Shown here one piece after another: positions 7,635 to 15,480 of a DNA stretch of 35,120 nt. Location: positions 1 through 35,120 of the forward strand of contig WHHJ01000015.1 in NCBI GenBank assembly GCA_014872655.1, read 5' to 3'. The notes beneath the pieces were generated by a model. It had not been told where the DNA came from and made no database searches. It worked only from the letters and a program-made list of their open reading frames with translations. The stretch is from Clostridia bacterium (GTDB lineage: Bacteria; Bacillota; Clostridia; Oscillospirales; UBA644). The number at the start of each line of letters is the position of its first letter. The stretch's first letter is position 1. The position numbers were made by a program, and so were the translations under genes.

Positions 7635-7678
7635 ACAAAACAGACTTAAAAATAAAAATAAGTCTGTTTTGTTTATTT
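7635..7678. terminator. 14-bp perfect inverted repeat with T-rich tail, orphan terminator-like hairpin
   Basis: Arms 7635-7648 and 7659-7672 (core AAAACAGACTTA) are exactly complementary around a 10-base A-rich loop, and TTATTT follows on the plus strand. No gene lies immediately upstream on either strand that needs it. It may insulate the promoter that begins at its 3' edge. The remaining gap 7470-7634 is very AT-rich with no recognisable feature. Confidence 0.6.
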
Positions 7679-7704
7679 ACATATGGAGAGTATTATATTA
7701 TAAT
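7676..7704 (+). promoter_or_regulatory. Promoter of the solute-binding lipoprotein pair
   Basis: TTTACA (7676-7681), 17 bases, TATAAT (7699-7704). It abuts the hairpin just upstream and lies about 54 bases before the first lipoprotein start codon. Confidence 0.72.
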
Positions 7705-7757
7705 GACCATATATATACTGATATTCTATCATTTGATAAAACGCAGGAGGAAACATT

Positions 7758-9182
7758 ATGCGCATGGGCAAGTGTTATGTGATGTTGTTGTTTGTTATTT
7801 TGGTTTGTGCAGTCCTTTCGGCGTGTACTCCCGGTAACGGGCCAGAAGAAGATCAACAGGGGGCAAAAGAAGGGTTTCGGGAGATGAATGGTCAAGAATT
7901 CATTTTCCGGGGATCTTTTATAAATCCGAACCCTCGAGACTATACCGATGAAGAGGCAGCAGAAGCCGCGCGTGCTGAAGTTGAAACTGTTTCGTTGGAA
8001 CAGGAGGCAATGATGGAGGCATGTGCAGTTGTTGAAGAAAACACAAACTGCCGAATCGTCCGGAAGCAATTTGATGAAGGTTTTACTTCCAGTTCTTTTG
8101 CCGCTGCTTATGCTGCAGGGCAATCTCCTACAGATTTCTTTTATGGTGAGATTCGATTTGCAAGAGAATTGTATGCTTCTGGATATATTCAGCCGATTAC
8201 CGACATTGAAGCGATAGATAATACGGATTACGAAAAGTGGGGAAATGCTGAGAAGCAAATGGCGACCTCCTATAAAGGAACGTTGTTTGGATTACCTTGT
8301 GTCGGTTCCAATTATTATCCCTATCCGTATTATTATTATGGAATTTTAGTTTGTAAGAACGATGTTTATGAGTCTTTTGGTTTAGACTCAACTCCTCAAG
8401 AGATGATTGAGAATAAAAAATGGACATTTTCTAATTTTGCGGATTTGTTGCCCAATTTGTACGATGATAGCGGAACTGAAAATGATAAGGTTTGGGCTTT
8501 TGCTCATTCAGGCTTGCCGATGTGTGCCGTTTATGCAAATGGCGGAAATAAGGTAGTCAAGGAAAAAGGCAAGTATGTTTTTGGATATACGCAACCTGCG
8601 GCGCTGCGTGCTCTGGAGTGGGCAAAATCGATCTATGGATTAACAGATTGTGCAAAGGAATCTGATGAGAAGGCTTTGTCAGATTTTTATGATGGTAAGA
8701 TTGTGTTCTTAATGACAAACGGATATCGTATGTTTGGAGATATTACATATAATACATCCAATTTTAGTTGGCTTCCGTTCCCGTATGGGCCTGATGTAGA
8801 ATACGGTTCTACCTGTGCATCTTATACGACGGCTCAGGATGGGATTATTTCTATTATGAAAGGTCAGGATGCTCAAAAAGTTCAAGATACGGGGTATATT
8901 GTTAATTTGTTGTTTGATGCGACTCCGCATTTTGGAAAAGACGGTTATCAAAATTATTTGTATCGCAGCTTTTTTGATTCCGGAGATGAATCCAGCTTTG
9001 AAGTATATTTAGATATGGGTAGAAATATGCATTATGACTATTCATTAGAGTTGGGCTCTGTGAACGATGAGATTATTTCTCGAATCAGTGCTGCAATGAA
9101 GTCTTCTGGTTCTGTATCAAATGTGATGGAAAGTGTTAAAGACGCTGTAAATGATAAACTGGACGAAGAATTAAACAGCTGA
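7758..9182 (+). CDS. Extracellular solute-binding lipoprotein (ABC sugar-type), copy 1
   Basis: A 474-residue lipoprotein. The signal peptide ends in lipobox LSAC with Cys23. The body resembles family 1 (carbohydrate) solute-binding proteins of ABC importers: TSYKGTLFGLPCVGSNY, KWTFSNFADLLPNLYD, ALRALEWAKSIYG and SWLPFPYGPDV are segments typical of that fold. Aromatic residues are abundant, in keeping with sugar binding. A strong AGGAGG site precedes ATG 7758. The next gene is a clear paralogue 21 bases downstream. No permease or ATPase gene is in the window, so it must borrow a transporter encoded elsewhere or bind ligand for a surface enzyme. The ligand is unknown. Confidence 0.8.
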   Translation: MRMGKCYVMLLFVILVCAVLSACTPGNGPEEDQQGAKEGFREMNGQEFIFRGSFINPNPRDYTDEEAAEAARAEVETVSLEQEAMMEACAVVEENTNCRIVRKQFDEGFTSSSFAAAYAAGQSPTDFFYGEIRFARELYASGYIQPITDIEAIDNTDYEKWGNAEKQMATSYKGTLFGLPCVGSNYYPYPYYYYGILVCKNDVYESFGLDSTPQEMIENKKWTFSNFADLLPNLYDDSGTENDKVWAFAHSGLPMCAVYANGGNKVVKEKGKYVFGYTQPAALRALEWAKSIYGLTDCAKESDEKALSDFYDGKIVFLMTNGYRMFGDITYNTSNFSWLPFPYGPDVEYGSTCASYTTAQDGIISIMKGQDAQKVQDTGYIVNLLFDATPHFGKDGYQNYLYRSFFDSGDESSFEVYLDMGRNMHYDYSLELGSVNDEIISRISAAMKSSGSVSNVMESVKDAVNDKLDEELNS

Positions 9183-9203
9183 TAAAACGGAGGAAAGTTG
9201 GAC

Positions 9204-10589
9204 ATGAAATATATCAGGCCACTGTTGTGTATGCTTGCTGTTTGTTTTGCTTTTCTCTTGTTTACTGCATGCAGTCAGAAAAATATTCCACAAGAAAATG
9301 TATCTCAGAATGAAGGCTTTGGGGGAGAGATCTTTTATTTTTTAGGATCGTTTATTCCCAGTGATGCTCGTGATGCTGATTTGATTACGGATGAGATTTC
9401 TTCTGAAACAGTCAGTGTAGAGGGTATCGAAGAAGAGGTCATGTTTGCTCAATGCAAAAAGGTAGAGGAGAACTATAATTGTCGGATTGTCTGTCAAGCT
9501 GGATTTGGTCCGTATTCTACAAATGCTCAGTTCGCTGCAGCTTACGCGGCTGGTATTCAGCAAGGGGATTTTATAAGTACAGATAATAACACTCTTTTGG
9601 ATTTGTATCAATCGGGGCTTCTTGTTGATTTGGACTCGATAGAAGCTTTAAATTTAGAAGATACTGAAAAATGGGGTGTTTACAGCCTTCGAACGGCGAC
9701 AACAAGCCGTGGCGTTTTATATGCTATACCCATGCAGGGCTCTCGATATATGCCGATTTTTAAATCCTATAACGGTGCGTTTTTCTATAATTCAGAACTG
9801 TATGACACATTTGACATGGATATGACACCTAAGGAAATGGTAGAGCAGGGAATGTGGACGTTTGATAATTTTTACTCGGTCGTGACGCAAACCTACGTTC
9901 CTGATGAAGGTAGCCCGGTGTATGGCCTTGCTTTGTATAACAGTATTGTAAATGCGACCATTTATGCTAATGGTGGAGATATTATTACTAAGAAAAAAGG
10001 CGAGTATGTTTTTGGCTATACGCAAGAAAATGCCATTACGGCATTAGAGTGGGCCAGAAAGTTAAGTAAGACGACTGGATTAATTGGAACTTTCGGCGAT
10101 TTTGAGAATGGAAAAGCAGTTTTTGCACTAGCTCCGTCTAATATGGGGATTCAGTCCCAGATTAAAACGGTTTCTTGGGTTCCGTTTCCGTATGGTCCTG
10201 ATGTGGAGCAAGGAACGACTTATGTTTCTTATTTTGGATATTCCGAAGGCGCAACAGCCATTTTGAAACATGAGGATGATCCAGAGAACGACCAGCGCAC
10301 GGGTGTGATTTTTAATGCTTTATTCGAGCCCACGGAGAAGTGGGGAAAAGACGGTTACGATCAGTATATTGAGCGTAATTTCTTTAATTCACGAGAAGAT
10401 TATGATGCTTATAAAGCAGGATCAGACCATATGCATTATGACTGGTCTAAAGAGTTTAGTGCAAGCGGCATTTTGCGAACGCTGAGTGCTTCTTGTGATG
10501 CTATGCTGGTGTCTTCAAATGCGATTTTGCCGTATTTGAGTGCTTATTCGGATGCCGTTGAACAGATTGCAGAAGCGGAGCTTGGTTAA
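9204..10589 (+). CDS. Extracellular solute-binding lipoprotein (ABC sugar-type), copy 2
   Basis: A 461-residue paralogue of the preceding lipoprotein: signal peptide with lipobox FTAC (Cys23), shared blocks FAAAYAAG, MWTFDNF, KGEYVFGYTQ, ALEWARK, SWVPFPYGPDV and KWGKDGYDQY, and a similar C-terminus (MHYDWS against MHYDYS). The repeated blocks indicate tandem duplication and then divergence. ATG 9204 is chosen; a TTG at 9198 closer to the GGAGG site (9189-9193) is also possible. The pair shares one promoter and ends at the terminator at 10614. Ligand and partner permease are unknown; family 1 substrate-binding fold is inferred from motifs rather than from a search. Confidence 0.8.
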   Translation: MKYIRPLLCMLAVCFAFLLFTACSQKNIPQENVSQNEGFGGEIFYFLGSFIPSDARDADLITDEISSETVSVEGIEEEVMFAQCKKVEENYNCRIVCQAGFGPYSTNAQFAAAYAAGIQQGDFISTDNNTLLDLYQSGLLVDLDSIEALNLEDTEKWGVYSLRTATTSRGVLYAIPMQGSRYMPIFKSYNGAFFYNSELYDTFDMDMTPKEMVEQGMWTFDNFYSVVTQTYVPDEGSPVYGLALYNSIVNATIYANGGDIITKKKGEYVFGYTQENAITALEWARKLSKTTGLIGTFGDFENGKAVFALAPSNMGIQSQIKTVSWVPFPYGPDVEQGTTYVSYFGYSEGATAILKHEDDPENDQRTGVIFNALFEPTEKWGKDGYDQYIERNFFNSREDYDAYKAGSDHMHYDWSKEFSASGILRTLSASCDAMLVSSNAILPYLSAYSDAVEQIAEAELG

Positions 10590-10613
10590 TCTGTTGTAAA
10601 AAGAACAATGTAC

Positions 10614-10685
10614 AAAACAGCACAGAGAGTGAAAGGGGCGAAACTTTATAGGAAGGTTCGGGATCTTCTCTGTGTTGTTTTATTT
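10614..10685 (+). terminator. Terminator after the solute-binding pair, with an inner hairpin
   Basis: AAAACAGCACAGAGA (10614-10628) pairs with TCTCTGTGTTGTTTT (10667-10681) through 15 positions with one G-U pair, followed by AT-rich sequence. The long loop contains its own imperfect hairpin (CGAAACTT with AAGGTTCG). Confidence 0.7.
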
Positions 10686-10701
10686 GTGTTAAGAAGTTTA
10701 A

Positions 10702-10752
10702 TTGTATTGGCGAGAATGGTAATATAATATGTAATCGTGCGCAAAATTTGCG
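10702..10752 (+). promoter_or_regulatory. Promoter and palindromic operator before the beta-propeller gene
   Basis: A consensus -10 TATAAT lies at 10723-10728 with only a weak -35 (TTGTAT, 10702-10707, 15-base spacer). Twelve bases downstream, around the expected transcription start, is the perfect palindrome CGCAAA-A-TTTGCG (10740-10752). A weak -35 plus a palindrome over the start site is the usual layout of a regulated promoter; the regulator is unknown. Confidence 0.45.
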
Positions 10753-10789
10753 TTGAGAATAAATGAACAAAAGTGAAGGATGAGACAGT

Positions 10790-12235
10790 ATGGGTAAACC
10801 AGTAGTTGATTTGAGCGGGAAAAGAGAAGTCTTTTGGGACGATTTTATGATTGAGCCAGAAAAAACAGAGGCAGAACTTCGGTTACATAAACCGGTGAAA
10901 AAAGAAATGGTAATGCATCTGGATATGCCTTGGGAAGGCGATGGCTGTGATTACTATAACATTATGAATGACGATGGCTTGTATCGGATGTACTATTTGG
11001 GTTGGTATATGATCAATCCAGGGGAGACGGAGCATACGGGTAGTGATATTAAAGTTTGTTACGCAGAAAGCCGGGACGGCATCCATTGGACTCGTCCGAA
11101 TTTGGGGATTGTAGAGTGGAAAGGCTCTAAAGAAAATAATATTATTTTAGGGCATGAAACAGATATTTATGATAACTTCTTTGCCTTTAAGGATACCAAT
11201 CCGAACTGTAAACCTGAAGAGAAGTATAAAGGTGTTGCTGAATGCGGCCGCGATGGGTCTTTATGGGGTTATACTTCTGAGGATGCCATTCATTGGAACC
11301 GGGTTGCGCAAATCTCTATAAAAGGAAAATTTGACTCGTTGAATACGGCATTTTGGGATCATCGTTCTGGGAAGTATTACTGCTATATTCGTGATTTTCA
11401 CGATAATGAAGAGACATACGAATACGGTATTCGTGATGTTCGGTTTATTACATCTGATGACTTTTGGCATTGGAGTGATCCCACAATGCTAGAGTATATG
11501 GGCGGAGCAGACTACCCGTTGTACACAAACAATGTCGGACCCTATTACCGGGCAGATCATATTTGGACTGGCTTTCCTACTCGATATGTACAAAGAACAG
11601 AGTGGACAAAGAATACGGACAGATTGGCTGGGGCAGAGAAGCGGAAACAGCGGTGTGCGCTGGAAGATCGTTTGGGCTTGACGGTCACAGATGCTGTATT
11701 TATGTCTAGCCGCGATGGGAAAAACTGGCATCGCTTTGATGAGGCATGGTTAACTCCTGGTCCGGAACATGTAGATAATTGGGTTTATGGAGATTGCTAT
11801 CCTGCGTATGGGATGATTCAGACCCCCAGTGAGTATGCCGAGTTGGGTGCGGATGATGAGATTTCTATGTACAATTTTGAGGGGAAATGGTCTGCCAAGC
11901 CGTCTAAATTGTATCGATACACGATTCGTCTTGACGGATTTGCTTCTTATTATGGTAAATATCCGGGACAAACAGTCGTGACTCGTCCCTTTACATTTAC
12001 GGGAGATACTTTGAAAGTAAATTTTGCTTCTTCAGCCAGAGGCGGGATGTATATTAAAGTGTTGGATGAAGATTTTAATGAGATCGACGGTTTTGAAACG
12101 TGTGAGATCTACGGGGATAAAGTAGATCGAATTATTGATTTTGAAAATGGGAAACTGGCTGATTTGGCCGGTCGAACGATTCGATTGTCTTTTATGCTGT
12201 CTGATTGTGATTTGTATTCATTCATCATTGAGTAG
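10790..12235 (+). CDS. Glycosidase-like beta-propeller protein (GH32/43-type superfamily)
   Basis: A 481-residue protein without a signal peptide, so cytoplasmic. It carries repeated blade motifs of the S-x-D-G-x-x-W type: SRDGIHW (94-100), SEDAIHW (163-169), SDDFWHW (222-228) and SRDGKNW (307-313). Such repeats are characteristic of beta-propeller glycosidases (GH32/GH43/sialidase-like). A beta-sandwich-like C-terminal region follows from about residue 380 (YRYTIRLDGFASYYG onward). Asp17/Asp18 (FWDDFMIE) near the N-terminus could be the nucleophile region, but I cannot assign catalytic residues with certainty. It starts after GAAGGATGAG and is followed 12 bases later by the epimerase-like gene, so the two are probably co-transcribed. 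The substrate is unknown. Confidence 0.62.
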   Translation: MGKPVVDLSGKREVFWDDFMIEPEKTEAELRLHKPVKKEMVMHLDMPWEGDGCDYYNIMNDDGLYRMYYLGWYMINPGETEHTGSDIKVCYAESRDGIHWTRPNLGIVEWKGSKENNIILGHETDIYDNFFAFKDTNPNCKPEEKYKGVAECGRDGSLWGYTSEDAIHWNRVAQISIKGKFDSLNTAFWDHRSGKYYCYIRDFHDNEETYEYGIRDVRFITSDDFWHWSDPTMLEYMGGADYPLYTNNVGPYYRADHIWTGFPTRYVQRTEWTKNTDRLAGAEKRKQRCALEDRLGLTVTDAVFMSSRDGKNWHRFDEAWLTPGPEHVDNWVYGDCYPAYGMIQTPSEYAELGADDEISMYNFEGKWSAKPSKLYRYTIRLDGFASYYGKYPGQTVVTRPFTFTGDTLKVNFASSARGGMYIKVLDEDFNEIDGFETCEIYGDKVDRIIDFENGKLADLAGRTIRLSFMLSDCDLYSFIIE

Positions 12236-12247
12236 GAGGTTGTAAAG

Positions 12248-13336
12248 ATGTTTGAGACCAAGATTACGCTGCGTAAAGAATTTTTTACGGATAAGGAACA
12301 GCTGCTGGTAGAACATGGTGCATTAAGCGTCAGTACGTTTCGTTATTCTACCGGTGTTGAGGGGTTGACTTTGCGCGGACGTCACGGTTACATTACGGTT
12401 CTGCCGTATAAAGGTCATCAGATTTGGCGGGCTGAATTTTTGGATCATCCGATGGTGATGAAAACGTTGTTTGACGAGCCTCAGCAAACGGATGAGTTTT
12501 TAAAAACTTACGGAGCTTTTTTGATTCATTGCGGATTGACCGCGATCGGAAATCCGTCTGTGGAAGATACCCATCCGCTGCATGGTGAATTGCCTAATGC
12601 CCGGTATCAAAAAAGTTTTGTGATTGTCGGCGAGGATGAACGCGGAAAATATATTGAATTGCAGGGACAATTTCAGTATTGTATCGGTTTTGAAGTGGGG
12701 TATCGGTTTATTCCGACATATCGGTTGTATGAGGATGACACGCATTTTCATGTAAAAAACCGCATCGTGAACTTGCGCGGGGTGGAACAGGAATATTTGT
12801 ATTTGTGTCATATCAATTTCCGGCCTATAGACGGTTCTAAGCTGGTTTATTCTGCAAAAACGGAAGATATTTATACGCATGTCTTGATTCCCGATAATTT
12901 GGCTGCGACAGATCAGGAAAAATTGCGTCGGTACTTTGATATTTTAGAGAAGGATGTTCATGCACATGATACGATTGGCGGAAAAGATCAGTTTTATCAG
13001 CCGGAAATTGTGTTTACGGTGAAGTATCAAAAAGACGAACAGGGACGCGGGTATTGCATGCAGCAGTTGCCGGATGGATATTCATTTTGTGTATCTCATT
13101 ATCCGGATCAGTTGCCGTATGGCATCCGCTGGATCAGCCGGATGGAAAATGAGGATGCGTTAGGGATGCTGCTTCCGGCAACCGGCGAGCACAATGGCTA
13201 TAAAGATTGTGTGGAAAAAGGATTTATCCGCTATATGCCGGCCGATGAGGATGTAGTGCTGGAATTTGACGTAGGCGTTGGAGATCCGCAGCAGACTAAA
13301 GCGTGGGCGCAAAAAATTGAAGAAATGATAAAATAA
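12248..13336 (+). CDS. Aldose-1-epimerase-like protein (DUF4432 type)
   Basis: A 362-residue cytoplasmic protein with the look of the galactose-mutarotase-like beta-sandwich family known as DUF4432. Features are RGRHGYITVLPYKGHQIWRA near the N-terminus, LIHCGLTAIGNPS, the conserved HPLHGELPNA block carrying likely catalytic His residues, and a late E-H-N-G segment (ATGEHNGYKD). Mutarotases interconvert anomers of free sugars. It follows the beta-propeller gene by 12 bases with an AGGAGG site, fitting a role on the sugar that enzyme releases. The specific sugar cannot be read from sequence. The next gene has its own promoter. Confidence 0.72.
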   Translation: MFETKITLRKEFFTDKEQLLVEHGALSVSTFRYSTGVEGLTLRGRHGYITVLPYKGHQIWRAEFLDHPMVMKTLFDEPQQTDEFLKTYGAFLIHCGLTAIGNPSVEDTHPLHGELPNARYQKSFVIVGEDERGKYIELQGQFQYCIGFEVGYRFIPTYRLYEDDTHFHVKNRIVNLRGVEQEYLYLCHINFRPIDGSKLVYSAKTEDIYTHVLIPDNLAATDQEKLRRYFDILEKDVHAHDTIGGKDQFYQPEIVFTVKYQKDEQGRGYCMQQLPDGYSFCVSHYPDQLPYGIRWISRMENEDALGMLLPATGEHNGYKDCVEKGFIRYMPADEDVVLEFDVGVGDPQQTKAWAQKIEEMIK

Positions 13337-13347
13337 TTTTTTACCTG

Positions 13348-13376
13348 TTGCAAAATCCATGAAAGTATGGTAAAAT
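13348..13376 (+). promoter_or_regulatory. Promoter before the M24 / creatininase-family pair
   Basis: TTGCAA (13348-13353), 17 bases, TAAAAT (13371-13376), 37 bases before the M24 gene start. The pair can thus be transcribed independently of the upstream glycosidase genes. Confidence 0.6.
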
Positions 13377-13413
13377 ATCACATAGTAAAGATAAAAATAA
13401 AGGAGACAAATCA

Positions 13414-14586
13414 ATGAGCAGAGTTTGTATTCCCGACAGCGAGTACGCTGAGAGATTAAAAAAATGCGTCAAAATGATGCAGGAGCAGAATCTTGACGTT
13501 ATGATTGTAAACGGAACAGAGTCCGACTACGCAAATCCCCGTTATTTTTGTGGCTTCTGGCCGCTGTTTGAGCGGGTTGGTGTAGCGATTGCTGCAAATG
13601 GCAACGCCGCTGTTATGGTAGGACCTGAGAGTGTTATTTTTGCAGGAGACGTTAGCCGGATTAAAAAGATCTATCCCTGTTTGTATTACAGAGAAGGCGC
13701 AAATCCGTCTTATCCTGAAATTAAGACCAATACTTATAATGATGTATTGGAGGATTTGGGCGTAAAAGGCAAGCACATCCGCATCGGTATCGGTGGTTAT
13801 ATGGAAACAACCGTTATCATGATGGACGGATTGAAAGAATGCTATCCGGAAGCAGAGATTGTCAATGCGGATAACATTATGGTTTCGCTTAGAAGTATTA
13901 AATCTGAAAATGAAATTGCTTGTATTCGCGAAGGATTCCGGATTGTTGAAATTGCTACACAGGAAGTTATCAAAGCTTTGCATCCGGGTGTTACCGAGTT
14001 GCAGATGGTTGGCGTGGCTCAGAAGACCATTTATGAAAACGGTGCTGAGTATGAAGGTTTGCCGATGTATGTGTTCAGCGAGAAGAGCACCTCGCATGCC
14101 ATCTCTCGTTCTTCTTATCGCGTGATCGAAAAAGGTGACTTGGTTCAGTTGAACCTTTCTGCAAAGATCGACGGTTACTCTCCGGCAATCGGTATCCCGG
14201 TAGGTATGGGCAAATTCTCTCCGGAAAAGAGAGATTTGGTTGACTTCTGTTTGCAGGCACATAAGTGGTCCGAGCAGCATTTAAAAGCAGGCGTTTTGGC
14301 ATCTGATGTTGCAAAGGGCTTTTATCAGTTCTTTAAAGACAATGGCCGTTTGGAAAACTATGTTTACGGACCTTGCCACGGAACCGGTATGATCGAGGTT
14401 GAAGCTCCTTGGATGGAGACTACTTCGGATTATCTGCTTCAGCCGAATATGACGTTCCAGATCGATACCTTTGTATCTGGCCCGAAATTCGGTTTGCGCT
14501 GGGAAAAAGGCGTCACGATTACCAAAGACGGTTTTGAGAGCAACTGCGCACCGATTGATAACGTGATTTACGAACTTGATTTTTAA
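13414..14586 (+). CDS. M24 'pita-bread' family protein with degenerate metal site (creatinase-like)
   Basis: A 390-residue protein with the N-terminal creatinase/prolidase domain (about 1-165) and a C-terminal M24 pita-bread domain. The conserved active-site His is present (His228 in TSHAISRSSYR), as is the later His322 (CHGTGM). By alignment of motifs, the five metal ligands of aminopeptidase P (D, D, H, E, E) read Asn247, Ala258, His322, Asp351 and Glu364. Three are changed, including both aspartates. Creatinase, which hydrolyses creatine to sarcosine and urea without metal, shows the same kind of loss. The neighbouring gene is creatininase-family, suggesting a two-step hydrolysis of a guanidino or amide compound, although other non-peptidase M24 functions are possible. 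AAAGGAG precedes ATG 13414. Confidence 0.75.
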   Translation: MSRVCIPDSEYAERLKKCVKMMQEQNLDVMIVNGTESDYANPRYFCGFWPLFERVGVAIAANGNAAVMVGPESVIFAGDVSRIKKIYPCLYYREGANPSYPEIKTNTYNDVLEDLGVKGKHIRIGIGGYMETTVIMMDGLKECYPEAEIVNADNIMVSLRSIKSENEIACIREGFRIVEIATQEVIKALHPGVTELQMVGVAQKTIYENGAEYEGLPMYVFSEKSTSHAISRSSYRVIEKGDLVQLNLSAKIDGYSPAIGIPVGMGKFSPEKRDLVDFCLQAHKWSEQHLKAGVLASDVAKGFYQFFKDNGRLENYVYGPCHGTGMIEVEAPWMETTSDYLLQPNMTFQIDTFVSGPKFGLRWEKGVTITKDGFESNCAPIDNVIYELDF

Positions 14587-14596
14587 GAAATGGATT

Positions 14597-14616
14597 CCCC
14601 CACATTTTTGTGGGGG
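14597..14616 (+). other. GC-rich intercistronic hairpin
   Basis: CCCCCACA (14597-14604) and TGTGGGGG (14609-14616) form an 8-bp stem with a TTTT loop, between the M24 and creatininase-family genes. There is no T-run after it, so it is more likely an mRNA-stability or partial-attenuation element than a full terminator. Confidence 0.55.
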
Positions 14617-14652
14617 ACGATTTACTGAATGAAATAGATAGGAGATGTTAGT

Positions 14653-15387
14653 ATGAGACTGGAATATATGATGACAAGAGACGTGCAGGAAGCAAAGGAA
14701 AAAAATCTGCCCGTAATTATTCCGATCGGAACGATTGAATGGCATGGTCCGCATTGTGCGTTAGGGTGTGACACGTTTGTCTGCACCGGTCTTGCTGATA
14801 AAATTGCTGAACAAAAAGAGGTTGTTGTTGCGCCTCCGGTTTGGTACGGCGTAGCAAGTTATGCTGTTGGTGGTCCGGAAAACGGAACGGTACATATTGA
14901 TGTGGATGTTTATGAGCAGTATATTTATAATATTTTGAAATCCATGCTATATGGCGGATTTAAAAATATTTATTTGTTGATTCATCATCAGTTTGAACAG
15001 GAAAATTACATGCCTATGACGTTGGCTTGCGCTAAAGCTGCAAAGAAACTGATCATGGAATATTTGGAAGAAACCCGCGGCAAGGGATGGTGGGGATCTA
15101 ACGATTTCGCCTCTTACTATGATAATCTGGGCGGCGGCGATGATCCGTTCAGCATGATTAAAGTTCTTTCCTGCATGAGTACGGCTGCTCAGAATGCAAC
15201 GGGATATGATCATGCCGGCAAATATGAAACTTCCATTTTGTCTGCGCTGTATCCGGAAGCTGTTAAGTTGGAGCGGCTCAAAGAAAGCGACGCTTGGTTT
15301 ATTCAGTCTGCTTATGAAGCTTCGCAGGAATTGGGAATGAAAATGGTTGAGGTTTCGCTGAAAGATTTGTTGGAAAAGATTCAGTAA
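14653..15387 (+). CDS. Creatininase-family amidohydrolase
   Basis: A 244-residue cytoplasmic metal-dependent hydrolase of the creatininase superfamily (members include creatininase, MftE, FAPy deformylases and the cyclic-diketone hydrolase IolN). The metal-binding block IGTIEWHGPHCALGCDT provides Glu29, His31 and Asp40. His111/His112 and Glu115/Glu117 in IHHQFEQEN supply the second half of the site but differ from the usual N-G-H-x-x-N. DHAGKYETSILSALYPE matches the family's conserved HAG-x-x-ETS segment. It lies 66 bases after the creatinase-like gene, shares its promoter and ends in a terminator. The substrate may be creatinine-like, a cyclic amide or a keto-sugar derivative; the sugar-enzyme neighbours favour the latter. 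Confidence 0.78.
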   Translation: MRLEYMMTRDVQEAKEKNLPVIIPIGTIEWHGPHCALGCDTFVCTGLADKIAEQKEVVVAPPVWYGVASYAVGGPENGTVHIDVDVYEQYIYNILKSMLYGGFKNIYLLIHHQFEQENYMPMTLACAKAAKKLIMEYLEETRGKGWWGSNDFASYYDNLGGGDDPFSMIKVLSCMSTAAQNATGYDHAGKYETSILSALYPEAVKLERLKESDAWFIQSAYEASQELGMKMVEVSLKDLLEKIQ

Positions 15388-15402
15388 TTTTAAGTGAAAA
15401 GA

Positions 15403-15438
15403 AAAGGGGAAAGTTCCGTGGAACTTTCCCCTTTATGT
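15403..15438. terminator. Bidirectional terminator between converging genes
   Basis: A perfect 15-bp inverted repeat (15403-15417 with 15420-15434, core GGGGAAAGTTCC) is flanked by A- and T-rich sequence on both sides. It can serve both the creatininase-family gene (plus) and thrC (minus). Confidence 0.85.
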
Positions 15439-15480
15439 ATATTGATGGGATAATGATTGTTTTGATTTTCGCTAAATGCG

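Noticed and set aside
13456..14280. 274-codon open frame on the minus strand
   Set aside because: It is antisense to the M24 gene, which shows family motifs throughout; a shadow frame.
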